Part shown: piece after piece, positions 24,401 to 31,113 of the stretch
Position numbering within the stretch: the stretch's first letter is position 1
Layout: each line of letters opens with the position of its first letter
The notes under the pieces: generated by a model
What the model was told of the DNA's origin: nothing
Seen by the model: only the letters and a program-made list of their open reading frames with translations
The model's database searches: none
Translations under genes and position numbers: made by a program
DNA from: Hamadaea sp013361475
Lineage (GTDB): Bacteria > Actinomycetota > Actinomycetes > Mycobacteriales > Micromonosporaceae
Assembly (NCBI RefSeq): GCF_040654195.1
Contig: NZ_JBFAHM010000010.1
Location: 337,608 to 401,607 of the forward strand
Reading direction: 5' to 3'
Length of the DNA: 64,000 bases

Positions 24401-24931
24401 ATGCCGCACCCCCCGGTGGAGTACGCCGAACCCGCCCCGTTCCTGGCCGCCCTCGACGATCTGGCCGAGGTCTACAGCGCCGCGTTCGCCGGTCCACCCT
24501 GGGACGAATCCGACGACCAGGTGCGTACCTTCGTAGCGTCGGTGCCCGACTGGACCGCCCGCGACGGATTCCTCGCGGCCTGGGCGCGGGACGGTTCCGG
24601 GATCGCCGGTTTCGCTTTCCGCGTACGCACCCCGGCCCCGGTGCCGTCGAACGGCTTCTACGGGATGCTTCGCGACCGGTTCGGGACGGTCGTCGACGAC
24701 CTGGCCGGCACCGTCGAGGTCGTCGAGCTCGCCGTACGCCCCGACGCCCGGGGCGGCGGACTCGGCCGCACCCTGCTCACCACGATCGTCGACGGTTCGC
24801 CCGCGTGGCTCGTCACCCGGACGGCCGCCACCGCGACCATGGCGTTCTACGCCCGCCTGGGCTGGCAGGTCCGCGCCGAAGACGACGGCCTCGCCCTCCT
24901 CACCCACCCCGCCCTTTCTGCGCGATCATGA
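24401..24931 (+). CDS. GNAT family N-acetyltransferase
   Basis: This 176-residue acetyltransferase has the acetyl-CoA motif VEVVELAVRPDARGGGLGRTLLTTIV near 106-131 (R/Q-x-x-G-x-G/A as ARGGGLG) and the final strand ATMAFYARLGWQV. TAAGAT (24389-24394) is 6 bases before the ATG, so the mRNA is probably leaderless. The last residues (SARS) and the stop codon are supplied by family B repeat copy 3. The substrate is unknown. Confidence 0.88.
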   Translation: MPHPPVEYAEPAPFLAALDDLAEVYSAAFAGPPWDESDDQVRTFVASVPDWTARDGFLAAWARDGSGIAGFAFRVRTPAPVPSNGFYGMLRDRFGTVVDDLAGTVEVVELAVRPDARGGGLGRTLLTTIVDGSPAWLVTRTAATATMAFYARLGWQVRAEDDGLALLTHPALSARS

Positions 24932-25026
24932 ACTGTCGGTCGTGATCAGGCTGGAATCGTGTGGGTGGGTGGGCGGTGGCGTCGTGTCCGTAGCACCCTG
25001 ATCGACTCCGCGAACAGCTGATCAAC
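24918..25026. repeat. family B intergenic repeat, copy 3 (inverted, longer)
   Basis: The element reads on the minus strand with GTTGATCAGCTG, GTCGATCAGGGTGC, ACACGAC and GACCGACAGTTCATGATCGC. It is longer and more diverged than other copies, with an extra GGGTGGGTGGGC stretch in the middle. It contains the stop codon of the GNAT gene and ends 10 bases from the stop of the convergent gene. Confidence 0.75.
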
Positions 25027-25035
25027 TACGGATGG

Positions 25036-25710
25036 TCAGCGGCGGCCCGGCCGCCGGAGGCAGTCCTGGGCGGCGATCCGGGCCTGCTGCGCCTCCCCGG
25101 CCGCCTCGGCCGCCTCGTCGGTCAGCGCCCGGGCGGCGACCTGCGCGATCTCGTACGCCTGCCGCGCCGAGCGCTCCAGCAGGGCGGCGGCGTCGTACCG
25201 GCGTCGGGCCTCGACGTCGTCCGCCCGAAGCCGGGTGAGTTCGTGCGACTGCTCCTCGTGGGTCGCGTCCCAGCCGTCGATCTGCTGCCAGAGGGTCTGC
25301 AGTTGCTCCACGGAGATGACCCCTTGCCGGTACGCGACCATCGCCGCGCGGGACGCCTCGCCGACCGGTTCACGGGCGGACACGGTTCCGTCGTCAAGGG
25401 ACAGCCGTTGGAGGGCGTCGGCCAGCGCGTGCGCCGCCGTGACCTGGAGCCGATCGCAGTCGTCGCGGTGGTTCTCCGCGTTTTCCAGTTCGACGCTCGT
25501 CCGGGCGGCCGTGTCCGCCGCCTCCAGCGCCTTGGTGAACGCCGCCGCGGCGATCTCCTCCAGCTCGCGGGCCTCCTGGACCAGCGCCCGGCAGTCGGGG
25601 GACGGCTTGCGTACGGCGGCACCGCTCGACAGGAGCAGGGCGAGCGCGGCGACCGCGAGCAGGGCGGCGGCGAAGATTCCACCCCAGACGGTGAACGCCG
25701 ACTCCGACAC
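25036..25710 (-). CDS. membrane-anchored coiled-coil protein, unknown function
   Basis: This 224-residue protein has one N-terminal membrane segment (VWGGIFAAALLAVAALALLLSSGAA, about 8-32). The rest is a long Ala/Glu/Arg-rich helical region with heptad character (ARELEEIAAAAFTKALEAADTAARTSVELENAE). There are no recognised domains. Orientation suggests an extracytoplasmic coiled coil. It stands alone between a convergent GNAT gene and a divergent DUF402 gene. I cannot assign a function. Confidence 0.7.
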   Translation of the reverse strand: MSESAFTVWGGIFAAALLAVAALALLLSSGAAVRKPSPDCRALVQEARELEEIAAAAFTKALEAADTAARTSVELENAENHRDDCDRLQVTAAHALADALQRLSLDDGTVSAREPVGEASRAAMVAYRQGVISVEQLQTLWQQIDGWDATHEEQSHELTRLRADDVEARRRYDAAALLERSARQAYEIAQVAARALTDEAAEAAGEAQQARIAAQDCLRRPGRR

Positions 25711-25809
25711 TCGGTGAGCGTATCGGGGGTGTGGCGAAAGTTCGACCGTTAACTATGTCTGCCGGACGAGCGCCGCCGGCCGGGTCCGGGGACGAGTAGC
25801 CTTCGGATC

Positions 25810-26301
25810 ATGGCGCTCACTCCGGGTCGGGAAGTCATGGTTCGGTTGGTCAAATACGGCCGCGAGAAGCTGTCGTACGCCGCGACGGTGGTCGGCGACG
25901 ACGGCACCCACCTCGCCGTCCGCGCCGAGTTCGCCGGCGACGACCCGAAGGATCTGGGATACGTCTGGTTCGAGCCCGGAGACGTCTTCACCGAGCATTA
26001 CTGGCGCGACCGGTGGTACTCGGTGAAGGAGGTCGTCGCGGCCGACGGCGTACGCAAGGGCTGGTATTGCGACGTCTGCCGGCCGGCGGTCGTGGACGGC
26101 GACTCGGTGGTGGCCGAGGATCTCGACCTCGACCTGTGGCGGTCGGCCGACGGGACGAAGATCCTGCGGCTCGACGAGGACGAGTACGCCGCCAGCGGCT
26201 TGGCCGAGCGCGATCCGGACGCGGCCGCCCAGGCCGAACTGGCCCTCGACACGCTGGAGAAGCTCGCCCAGGACGGCTTCGACGACCTCCTGGCCTTCTG
26301 A
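25810..26301 (+). CDS. DUF402 / FomD-like phosphatase family protein
   Basis: This is a 163-residue DUF402 protein with a barrel-type core: DVFTEHYWRDRWYSVKEVVAADGVRKGWYCDVCRPAVVDGDSVVAEDLDLDLW. The string GWYCDVCRP...DLDLDLW is the DUF402 signature, with Asp residues that bind metal in FomD and nucleoside tri/diphosphatases of this family. TAGCCT (25797-25802) is 7 bases before the ATG, suggesting a leaderless mRNA. The stop overlaps the start of the NRDE gene (TGATG), so the two are coupled. Confidence 0.85.
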   Translation: MALTPGREVMVRLVKYGREKLSYAATVVGDDGTHLAVRAEFAGDDPKDLGYVWFEPGDVFTEHYWRDRWYSVKEVVAADGVRKGWYCDVCRPAVVDGDSVVAEDLDLDLWRSADGTKILRLDEDEYAASGLAERDPDAAAQAELALDTLEKLAQDGFDDLLAF

Positions 26302-27050
26302 TGTGCACCGTCATCGTCAGCTTCGACCCTGACTCGACGGTTCCACTGCTCCTCGTCGGCGTACGCGACGAATTTCTCCAGCGACCGTGGCGGTTTCCCG
26401 GGGCGTACTGGCCGGATCGGCCGGGCGTCCTCGGCGGGCAGGATCTGCGGGCCGGCGGGACCTGGCTGGCCGTCGACCCGGCCCAGCCGTCGGTGTCCTG
26501 CGTGCTCAACGGCTTCGGGCCGATGGCCGGCGCGGACGGCCGCCGCTCCCGCGGCGACCTCCCGCTCGGGGCGCCCCTGACCGATCCGGTGCACTACGAC
26601 CCGTTCCATCTCGTCCGGGCCACTGCTCTCGGCGTACACCTGTGGTCGTGGGACGGCCGTGACCTCGACGATCAGGAACTGTCCGCGGGCCTGCACGTCG
26701 TCACGAACATGGGCCTGGACGGGACGCGCGAGCGGGACGCGCCCGAGCTGGCCGTCACCGACATCCGGCAGCGGCTGGAGTTCTTCCGCCCGCGCCTGGC
26801 GGCGACGCGGCCGGAACCGGGCGACGGGCCGGTGGACGCGGCGTGGGCCGAGTGGTTGCCGCTGCTCACCGGGGCCGGGCTGGCTCGCGAGGACGCACGG
26901 GCGCTGCTCGTACGGCGGGAGTTCGGCGAGAACGAGATCTGGGGCAGCAGCTCGGTCTCCCTGGTCGCACTGCGGCGAGACGGCGTTCGGTACGACTTCG
27001 CCGCGGTTCCGGCGGCTGAGGACCGGTTCGAGTGGGTACGTGTGGCGTAG
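26301..27050 (+). CDS. NRDE (TANGO2-like) family protein
   Basis: This 249-residue protein begins MCTVIVSFDPD. Cys2 directly after Met is the expected N-terminal nucleophile of Ntn-hydrolase-like TANGO2/NRDE proteins. The internal NRDE-like site reads VGVRDEF near 18-24, and later motifs VTNMGLDG and GENEIWGSSSVSLVALRRDG fit the family. It is translationally coupled to the DUF402 gene by TGATG. TANGO2 proteins have been linked to haem or lipid handling in other organisms, but the role in bacteria is open. Confidence 0.85.
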   Translation: MCTVIVSFDPDSTVPLLLVGVRDEFLQRPWRFPGAYWPDRPGVLGGQDLRAGGTWLAVDPAQPSVSCVLNGFGPMAGADGRRSRGDLPLGAPLTDPVHYDPFHLVRATALGVHLWSWDGRDLDDQELSAGLHVVTNMGLDGTRERDAPELAVTDIRQRLEFFRPRLAATRPEPGDGPVDAAWAEWLPLLTGAGLAREDARALLVRREFGENEIWGSSSVSLVALRRDGVRYDFAAVPAAEDRFEWVRVA

Positions 27051-27078
27051 CTCACATGTGACCGACCGCGTGGGAATA

Positions 27079-27131
27079 GTTGACGATTCAAACACCTTCG
27101 GTAAGCTGTACCCGTTGGTTGAGAGTTCAAC
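27079..27131 (+). promoter_or_regulatory. yceI promoter with two TTGA-N4-TCAA sites
   Basis: The promoter reads TTGACG (27080-27085), 16 bases, TAAGCT (27102-27107). GTTGA-CGAT-TCAAA (27079-27092) overlaps the -35 box and GTTGA-GAGT-TCAAC (27118-27131) lies downstream of the -10; their centres are 39 bp apart. The spacing and symmetry suggest a MarR-type regulator, which is not encoded nearby. AAGGAG follows as the ribosome-binding site. Confidence 0.7.
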
Positions 27132-27146
27132 TATCAAGGAGATGCA

Positions 27147-27707
27147 ATGACCACCGCTACCGCTTCCCTCGCCGAGCTGACCGGACAGTACGCCCTCGAC
27201 CCGTCCCACTCGCGCATCGGCTTCACCGCTCGCCACGCGATGGTGACCAAGGTGCGCGGCGCGTTCAACGAGTTCGAGGGCACCGGCTACCTGGACGGGA
27301 CGAACCCCGAGAAGTCCCAGGTCGCCGTCACGATCCAGGCGAAGAGCATCGACACGCGCAACGAGCAGCGCGACGGCCACCTGCGCAGCAACGACTTCTT
27401 CGACATGGAGACCTACCCGGAGATCAAGTTCGTCTCGACCTCCGCGCGCCAGGTGGACGACACCACGTTCGAGCTGACCGGCGACCTCACGATCAAGGAC
27501 GTGACCAAGCCCGTCACCGTCCCGTTCTCGTTCGAGGGCGCGGTCAAGGACCCGTGGGGCAACACCCGGGTCGGCTTCGAGGGCTCCGTCACGGTCAACC
27601 GCAAGGACTGGAACGTGAACTGGAACGCCGCGCTGGAGGCCGGTGGCGTCCTCGTCAGCGAGAAGGTCACGCTGGAGTTCGAGCTGTCGGCGATCAAGAC
27701 CGCCTGA
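27147..27707 (+). CDS. YceI family protein (polyisoprenoid-binding lipocalin-like)
   Basis: This 186-residue YceI domain begins LTGQYALDPSHSRIGFTARHAMVTKVRGAF, the family signature. It continues SIDTRNEQRDGHLRSNDFFDMETYPEIKFVS and TIKDVTKPVTVPFSFEG. YceI proteins form a lipocalin-like barrel binding isoprenoid-type lipids. There is no signal peptide, so this copy is cytoplasmic, as is usual in actinobacteria. A strong promoter with two inverted-repeat sites precedes it. It is convergent with the XdhC gene across a 25-bp-stem hairpin. Confidence 0.94.
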   Translation: MTTATASLAELTGQYALDPSHSRIGFTARHAMVTKVRGAFNEFEGTGYLDGTNPEKSQVAVTIQAKSIDTRNEQRDGHLRSNDFFDMETYPEIKFVSTSARQVDDTTFELTGDLTIKDVTKPVTVPFSFEGAVKDPWGNTRVGFEGSVTVNRKDWNVNWNAALEAGGVLVSEKVTLEFELSAIKTA

Positions 27708-27722
27708 CGGTTCCCCTTCGCT

Positions 27723-27785
27723 CGCGATATCCGGGATAACGCGGCCTTCCAGCACCAGGGAGGCCGCGTTATCCCGGATATCGCG
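27723..27785. repeat. family D long hairpin between convergent yceI and xdhC
   Basis: A 25-bp perfect stem (27723-27747 with 27761-27785) closes a 13-base loop and contains the TATCCGGGATAACGCGG core shared with 16574-16639. It lies 16 bases after the yceI stop and 29 bases from the xdhC stop, so it can serve as a bidirectional terminator. Confidence 0.85.
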
Positions 27786-27813
27786 CATTCCGCAGCGGCC
27801 GGGGCGGCGCCGG

Positions 27814-28317
27814 TCAGAAGGTGAAGCCGCCGGGGCGGCCGTTCCGGTCGGCGATGAGTCCGGCCAGCGTCGAGATCGCGATCTCGGCCGGCGTCTTCGA
27901 GCCGATGTTGAGCCCGATCGGGCGGCGTACGCGGGCGATCCGCTCCGGCTCGACGCCGAGTCCGGTCAGCGCGGGAATGTGCTGAGCGGCATGATGGACG
28001 CTGCCCATCACCCCGATCCACCGGGCCGGGGTGTCCAGCGCCGCCCGGAGGATCTCGCCCAACTCCGGGCGATCGTGATCGGTCACCACGACGTCGGCCG
28101 TCGCGTCGGCGAACGACGGGTCGACGCTGCTCGCCAGCTGATGAGTACCGCCGATCCGGGCCAGATCGGGTTCGACGAGCACGGTCCGGTACCCCAGATC
28201 CCGGCCGAAGTGCAGGAGGAACTCCGCGACCGGCGAGGCGAAGACGGCGACGAGCGTACGGCCGTCCGGCTCGGCGGGGATCACACCCTGCGCCAGGTCA
28301 CATGCGAGCGAGGTCAT
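27814..28317 (-). CDS. XdhC-like Rossmann domain protein
   Basis: This 167-residue protein matches the C-terminal Rossmann domain of XdhC/CoxI, chaperones that insert sulphurated molybdenum cofactor into xanthine dehydrogenase-type enzymes. Motifs include VAVFASPVAEFLLHFGRDLGYRTVLVEPD, DVVVTDHDRPELGEIL and the C-terminal IGLNIGSKTPAEIAISTLAGLIADRNGR. No molybdenum hydroxylase is in the window, and the N-terminal XdhC domain is absent, so this is a stand-alone short form. Role in cofactor handling is inferred. Confidence 0.85.
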   Translation of the reverse strand: MTSLACDLAQGVIPAEPDGRTLVAVFASPVAEFLLHFGRDLGYRTVLVEPDLARIGGTHQLASSVDPSFADATADVVVTDHDRPELGEILRAALDTPARWIGVMGSVHHAAQHIPALTGLGVEPERIARVRRPIGLNIGSKTPAEIAISTLAGLIADRNGRPGGFTF

Positions 28318-28378
28318 GCGGCCAGCGTAAGCGCCGTCACTTGCGGGGAAGGCGTACGCGTGTGGGATTCTTGGTGAC

Positions 28379-29518
28379 GTGACCTTGCGGCTCGGCCCCT
28401 ATCCGGTGGATCCGCCCGTGGTGCTCGCCCCGATGGCGGGAATCACCAACGTGGCGTTCCGCCAGCTCTGCCGTGAGCAGGGCGGGGGGATCTACGTCTG
28501 CGAGATGATCACCACGGTCGCGCTCGCGGTGCGCAACCCGAAGACCGAGAAGATGATCGAGTTCGCGCCGGACGAGAGCCCGCGCAGCATGCAGCTCTAC
28601 GGGGTCGACCCGGAGATCACCGCCAAGGCCGTCCGCCGGGTGGTCGACGAGAACCTGGCCGACCACATCGACCTCAACTTCGGCTGCTCGGTCAAGAAGA
28701 TCACCTCCAAGGGCGGCGGCTCGGCCATCCCCTGGAAGCGTCGCCTCTTCGGGTCGATCGTCAAGGCCGCGGTGGACGCCGCCGCTCCGGCCGGCATACC
28801 GGTCACGGTGAAGATGCGTAAGGGCATCGACGACGACCACCTGACCTACGTCGAGGCGGGACTCATCGCCCAGGACGCCGGGGCGAAGTGGGTGGCGCTG
28901 CACGCGCGTACCGCTGCTCAGCGCTACTCCGGTCAGGCCGACTGGGAGGCGATCGCCACCCTCAAGGAGGCGCTCGACGTCCCGGTGCTCGGCAACGGCG
29001 ACATCTGGGAAGGCGACGACGCGCTGCGGATGGTCCGCGAGACCGGCTGTGACGGAGTCGTCGTCGGCCGCGGCTGCCTCGGCCGCCCCTGGTTGTTCGC
29101 CGATCTGGAAGCCGCCTTCCGGGCGCACGCCGCCGGTGTGCCGGCGCCGCCACGGGTGATGCCCACCCTCGGCGAGGTCGCGAACGTGATGCGCCGCCAC
29201 GCGGAACTGCTCGTCCACTGGTGGGGCGCCGAGCGGGAGGCGGTCACCGACTTCCGCAAGCACGTCGCCTGGTACCTCAAGGGCTTCCCGGTGGGACCGC
29301 AGCTGCGGCAGGCGATGGCGATGTCGTCGTCGCTCATGGAGCTCGACGACCTCCTCGGCAAGCTCGACTTCGCCGCGCCCTTCCCGGAGGCCAACCTCGG
29401 GCAGCCGCGCGGCCGCACGAACTCGCCCGCCAAGGTCGTGCTCCCCTACGGCTGGCTCGACGACCGCGACTCCGACGCCGTACCGGAGGACGCGGAGCAC
29501 GACGACTCCGGCGGCTGA
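28379..29518 (+). CDS. dusB: tRNA-dihydrouridine synthase (DusB type)
   Basis: This 379-residue FMN enzyme reduces uridines in tRNA to dihydrouridine. Motifs: VVLAPMAGITNVAFRQLC near 14-31, HIDLNFGCSVKKITSKGGGSA near 97-117 (the catalytic-region Cys normally in NxGCP is here NFGCSV), HARTAAQRYSGQADW near 176-190 and LGNGDIWEGDDA and GVVVGRGCLGRPWLF. The chosen start is GTG at 28379. The C-terminal ~60 residues are acidic and variable. It is convergent with a BBE oxidase gene. Confidence 0.95.
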   Translation: MTLRLGPYPVDPPVVLAPMAGITNVAFRQLCREQGGGIYVCEMITTVALAVRNPKTEKMIEFAPDESPRSMQLYGVDPEITAKAVRRVVDENLADHIDLNFGCSVKKITSKGGGSAIPWKRRLFGSIVKAAVDAAAPAGIPVTVKMRKGIDDDHLTYVEAGLIAQDAGAKWVALHARTAAQRYSGQADWEAIATLKEALDVPVLGNGDIWEGDDALRMVRETGCDGVVVGRGCLGRPWLFADLEAAFRAHAAGVPAPPRVMPTLGEVANVMRRHAELLVHWWGAEREAVTDFRKHVAWYLKGFPVGPQLRQAMAMSSSLMELDDLLGKLDFAAPFPEANLGQPRGRTNSPAKVVLPYGWLDDRDSDAVPEDAEHDDSGG

Positions 29519-29560
29519 GCCGCCTCGACTCCGGGCGGCCTCGCGGTGTCCTACTGCGAC

Positions 29561-29621
29561 GCTGGATCAGGGATCCGGGTCGAATCTTGGGTCAAGATTC
29601 GACCGAGAACCCTGATCCAGC
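29561..29621. repeat. family A 61-bp palindromic repeat, copy 2
   Basis: The hairpin has ends GCTGGATCAGGGATCC and GAGAACCCTGATCCAGC and inner arms TCGAATCTT/AAGATTCGA. It lies between the convergent dusB and BBE oxidase genes. Confidence 0.92.
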
Positions 29622-29663
29622 GCCTAAAAGGGCAGCGCCCGAAAGCGCGAAAAGCGTGACGGG

Positions 29664-31016
29664 TCAGGCGGGTGGGATGTTCTGGTTGCGCCGGAACAGG
29701 TTCTCCGGGTCGTACTGACGCTTGGCGGCCACGAGACGGTCGAAGGTCGCCCCCGGGTACGCGGCCCGCACCCGGTCCGGGTTGTCCTCGTCACTCACGA
29801 ACCCGACGTACGCCCGGGGCGTACCGGTTTCGAGCTGGTCCCGGAACGCCGTGACCCACTCCTGCTTGGCGATCCGGTCGGCCGGGCTGGTGTACAAGGC
29901 CGCCAGGTTGACCATGTATGCCGCGTCCCGGTGGGCGAACGCGGTCGCGTCGGCCGGAACGCGGGCCACCGCCCCGCCGAGCGGCCGGATCTGGGTGACC
30001 CGCATCGGCGCGTCGCACTCCGTGAGCTGCTTGAGGATCGTGTCGACGGCCGCGCCGTCCAGCGAGTCGACGAACATGTTCTCACCGACCGCGGTCGGGC
30101 GAAAGGACGCTTCCTCCGGCGGGAACATCTCGGCGTATGCCATCGGCCGCACGGAGTCCATGATCGGGGTGGCCAGCGCCCGCAGCTGGCCGAGGATCTG
30201 CTCCGCCCCGTCGGCTGGGCCGGCCCACCCGAGCAGGGTCATCACCACGAGTCGGCCACGCACTTCTTCCGGGATGAACGGCGCGGGCGGCGCGGTCATC
30301 ACGTTGATGATGGCCGACAGCTCCTCCGGCGCGGCCGAGGTGATCGCGATCGCGCCCGTGATCACCTCGGGCGTCGCGGGCTGCATGAGCATGCCGCCGA
30401 CGAAGTCGCCGAGCTCGTGCAGGCGGTAGTGGAACTTCGTGACGACGCCGAAGTTGCCGCCGCCGCCCCGGATCGCCCAGAACAGCTCCGGATGGTTCTC
30501 GGCGTCCACCCGCAGGATCCGGCCGTCGGCGGTGACCACCTCGGCCGCGAGCAGGTTGTCGATGGTCAGGCCGAATTTGCGCGCCAGGAAGCCGATCCCG
30601 CCGCCGACGGTGATGCCGCCGATCCCGACGGAGCCCGTGTCGCCGAACCCGGTGGCGAATCCGTGCTGACCGACCGCCTCGGTGTATTCCCCAGCGGTCA
30701 GGCCCGAGCCGGCCCACGCCGTCTTGCCGTCCGCGTCGATCTCCAAGGACTTCAGTGTGCGTACGTCGAGGACGATGCCGTCGTCGACCGCGCTGTGCCC
30801 GGCACCGCTGTGCCCGCCGCACCGCACCGCCAGTGGCAGCCCCGACTCGCGGGCCACGGCGAGGGCGGTCGCCACGTCGTCGGCGTCGACCGGTCGCAGG
30901 ATGACCGCGGGCCGCCGGTCGACATCCCCCGCGACGACCTGCCGCAGCTCGTCGTATGCGGAGTCGGCCGGCCGAACCACTTCGCCACGGAATGTGTCTG
31001 GAATCGAAAGCTCCAT
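29664..31016 (-). CDS. FAD-linked oxidase of the BBE / PCMH type
   Basis: This 450-residue oxidase carries the FAD-binding PCMH domain: PAVILRPVDADDVATALAVARESGLPLAVRCGGHSGAGHS near 37-76, with the His that binds FAD covalently, and FGDTGSVGIGGITVGGGIGFLARKFGLTIDN near 119-149. The position used for a second covalent bond by Cys in berberine-bridge enzymes is Ser/Thr here, so single attachment is expected. The C-terminal berberine-bridge tail reads RQYDPENLFRRNQNIPP. The ATG at 31016 was chosen from the family N-terminus. Substrate is probably a sugar or secondary metabolite; unknown. Confidence 0.9.
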   Translation of the reverse strand: MELSIPDTFRGEVVRPADSAYDELRQVVAGDVDRRPAVILRPVDADDVATALAVARESGLPLAVRCGGHSGAGHSAVDDGIVLDVRTLKSLEIDADGKTAWAGSGLTAGEYTEAVGQHGFATGFGDTGSVGIGGITVGGGIGFLARKFGLTIDNLLAAEVVTADGRILRVDAENHPELFWAIRGGGGNFGVVTKFHYRLHELGDFVGGMLMQPATPEVITGAIAITSAAPEELSAIINVMTAPPAPFIPEEVRGRLVVMTLLGWAGPADGAEQILGQLRALATPIMDSVRPMAYAEMFPPEEASFRPTAVGENMFVDSLDGAAVDTILKQLTECDAPMRVTQIRPLGGAVARVPADATAFAHRDAAYMVNLAALYTSPADRIAKQEWVTAFRDQLETGTPRAYVGFVSDEDNPDRVRAAYPGATFDRLVAAKRQYDPENLFRRNQNIPPA

Positions 31017-31088
31017 GTGACGGGATTCTGCCGAGGCCCCCCGACATTCGGAGCCGAACCGCCGCATCAGTCAGGCATTTACATTCTC

Positions 31089-31101
31089 AGTAAGGTTTAC
31101 T
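31089..31101. promoter_or_regulatory. short palindrome upstream of the chitinase gene
   Basis: AGTAA-GGT-TTACT lies 13 bases before the GH18 ATG, in an AT-rich stretch unlike its surroundings. It may be an operator overlapping the transcription start. The cognate regulator is not visible. Confidence 0.5.
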
Positions 31102-31113
31102 AATAATTATCGG

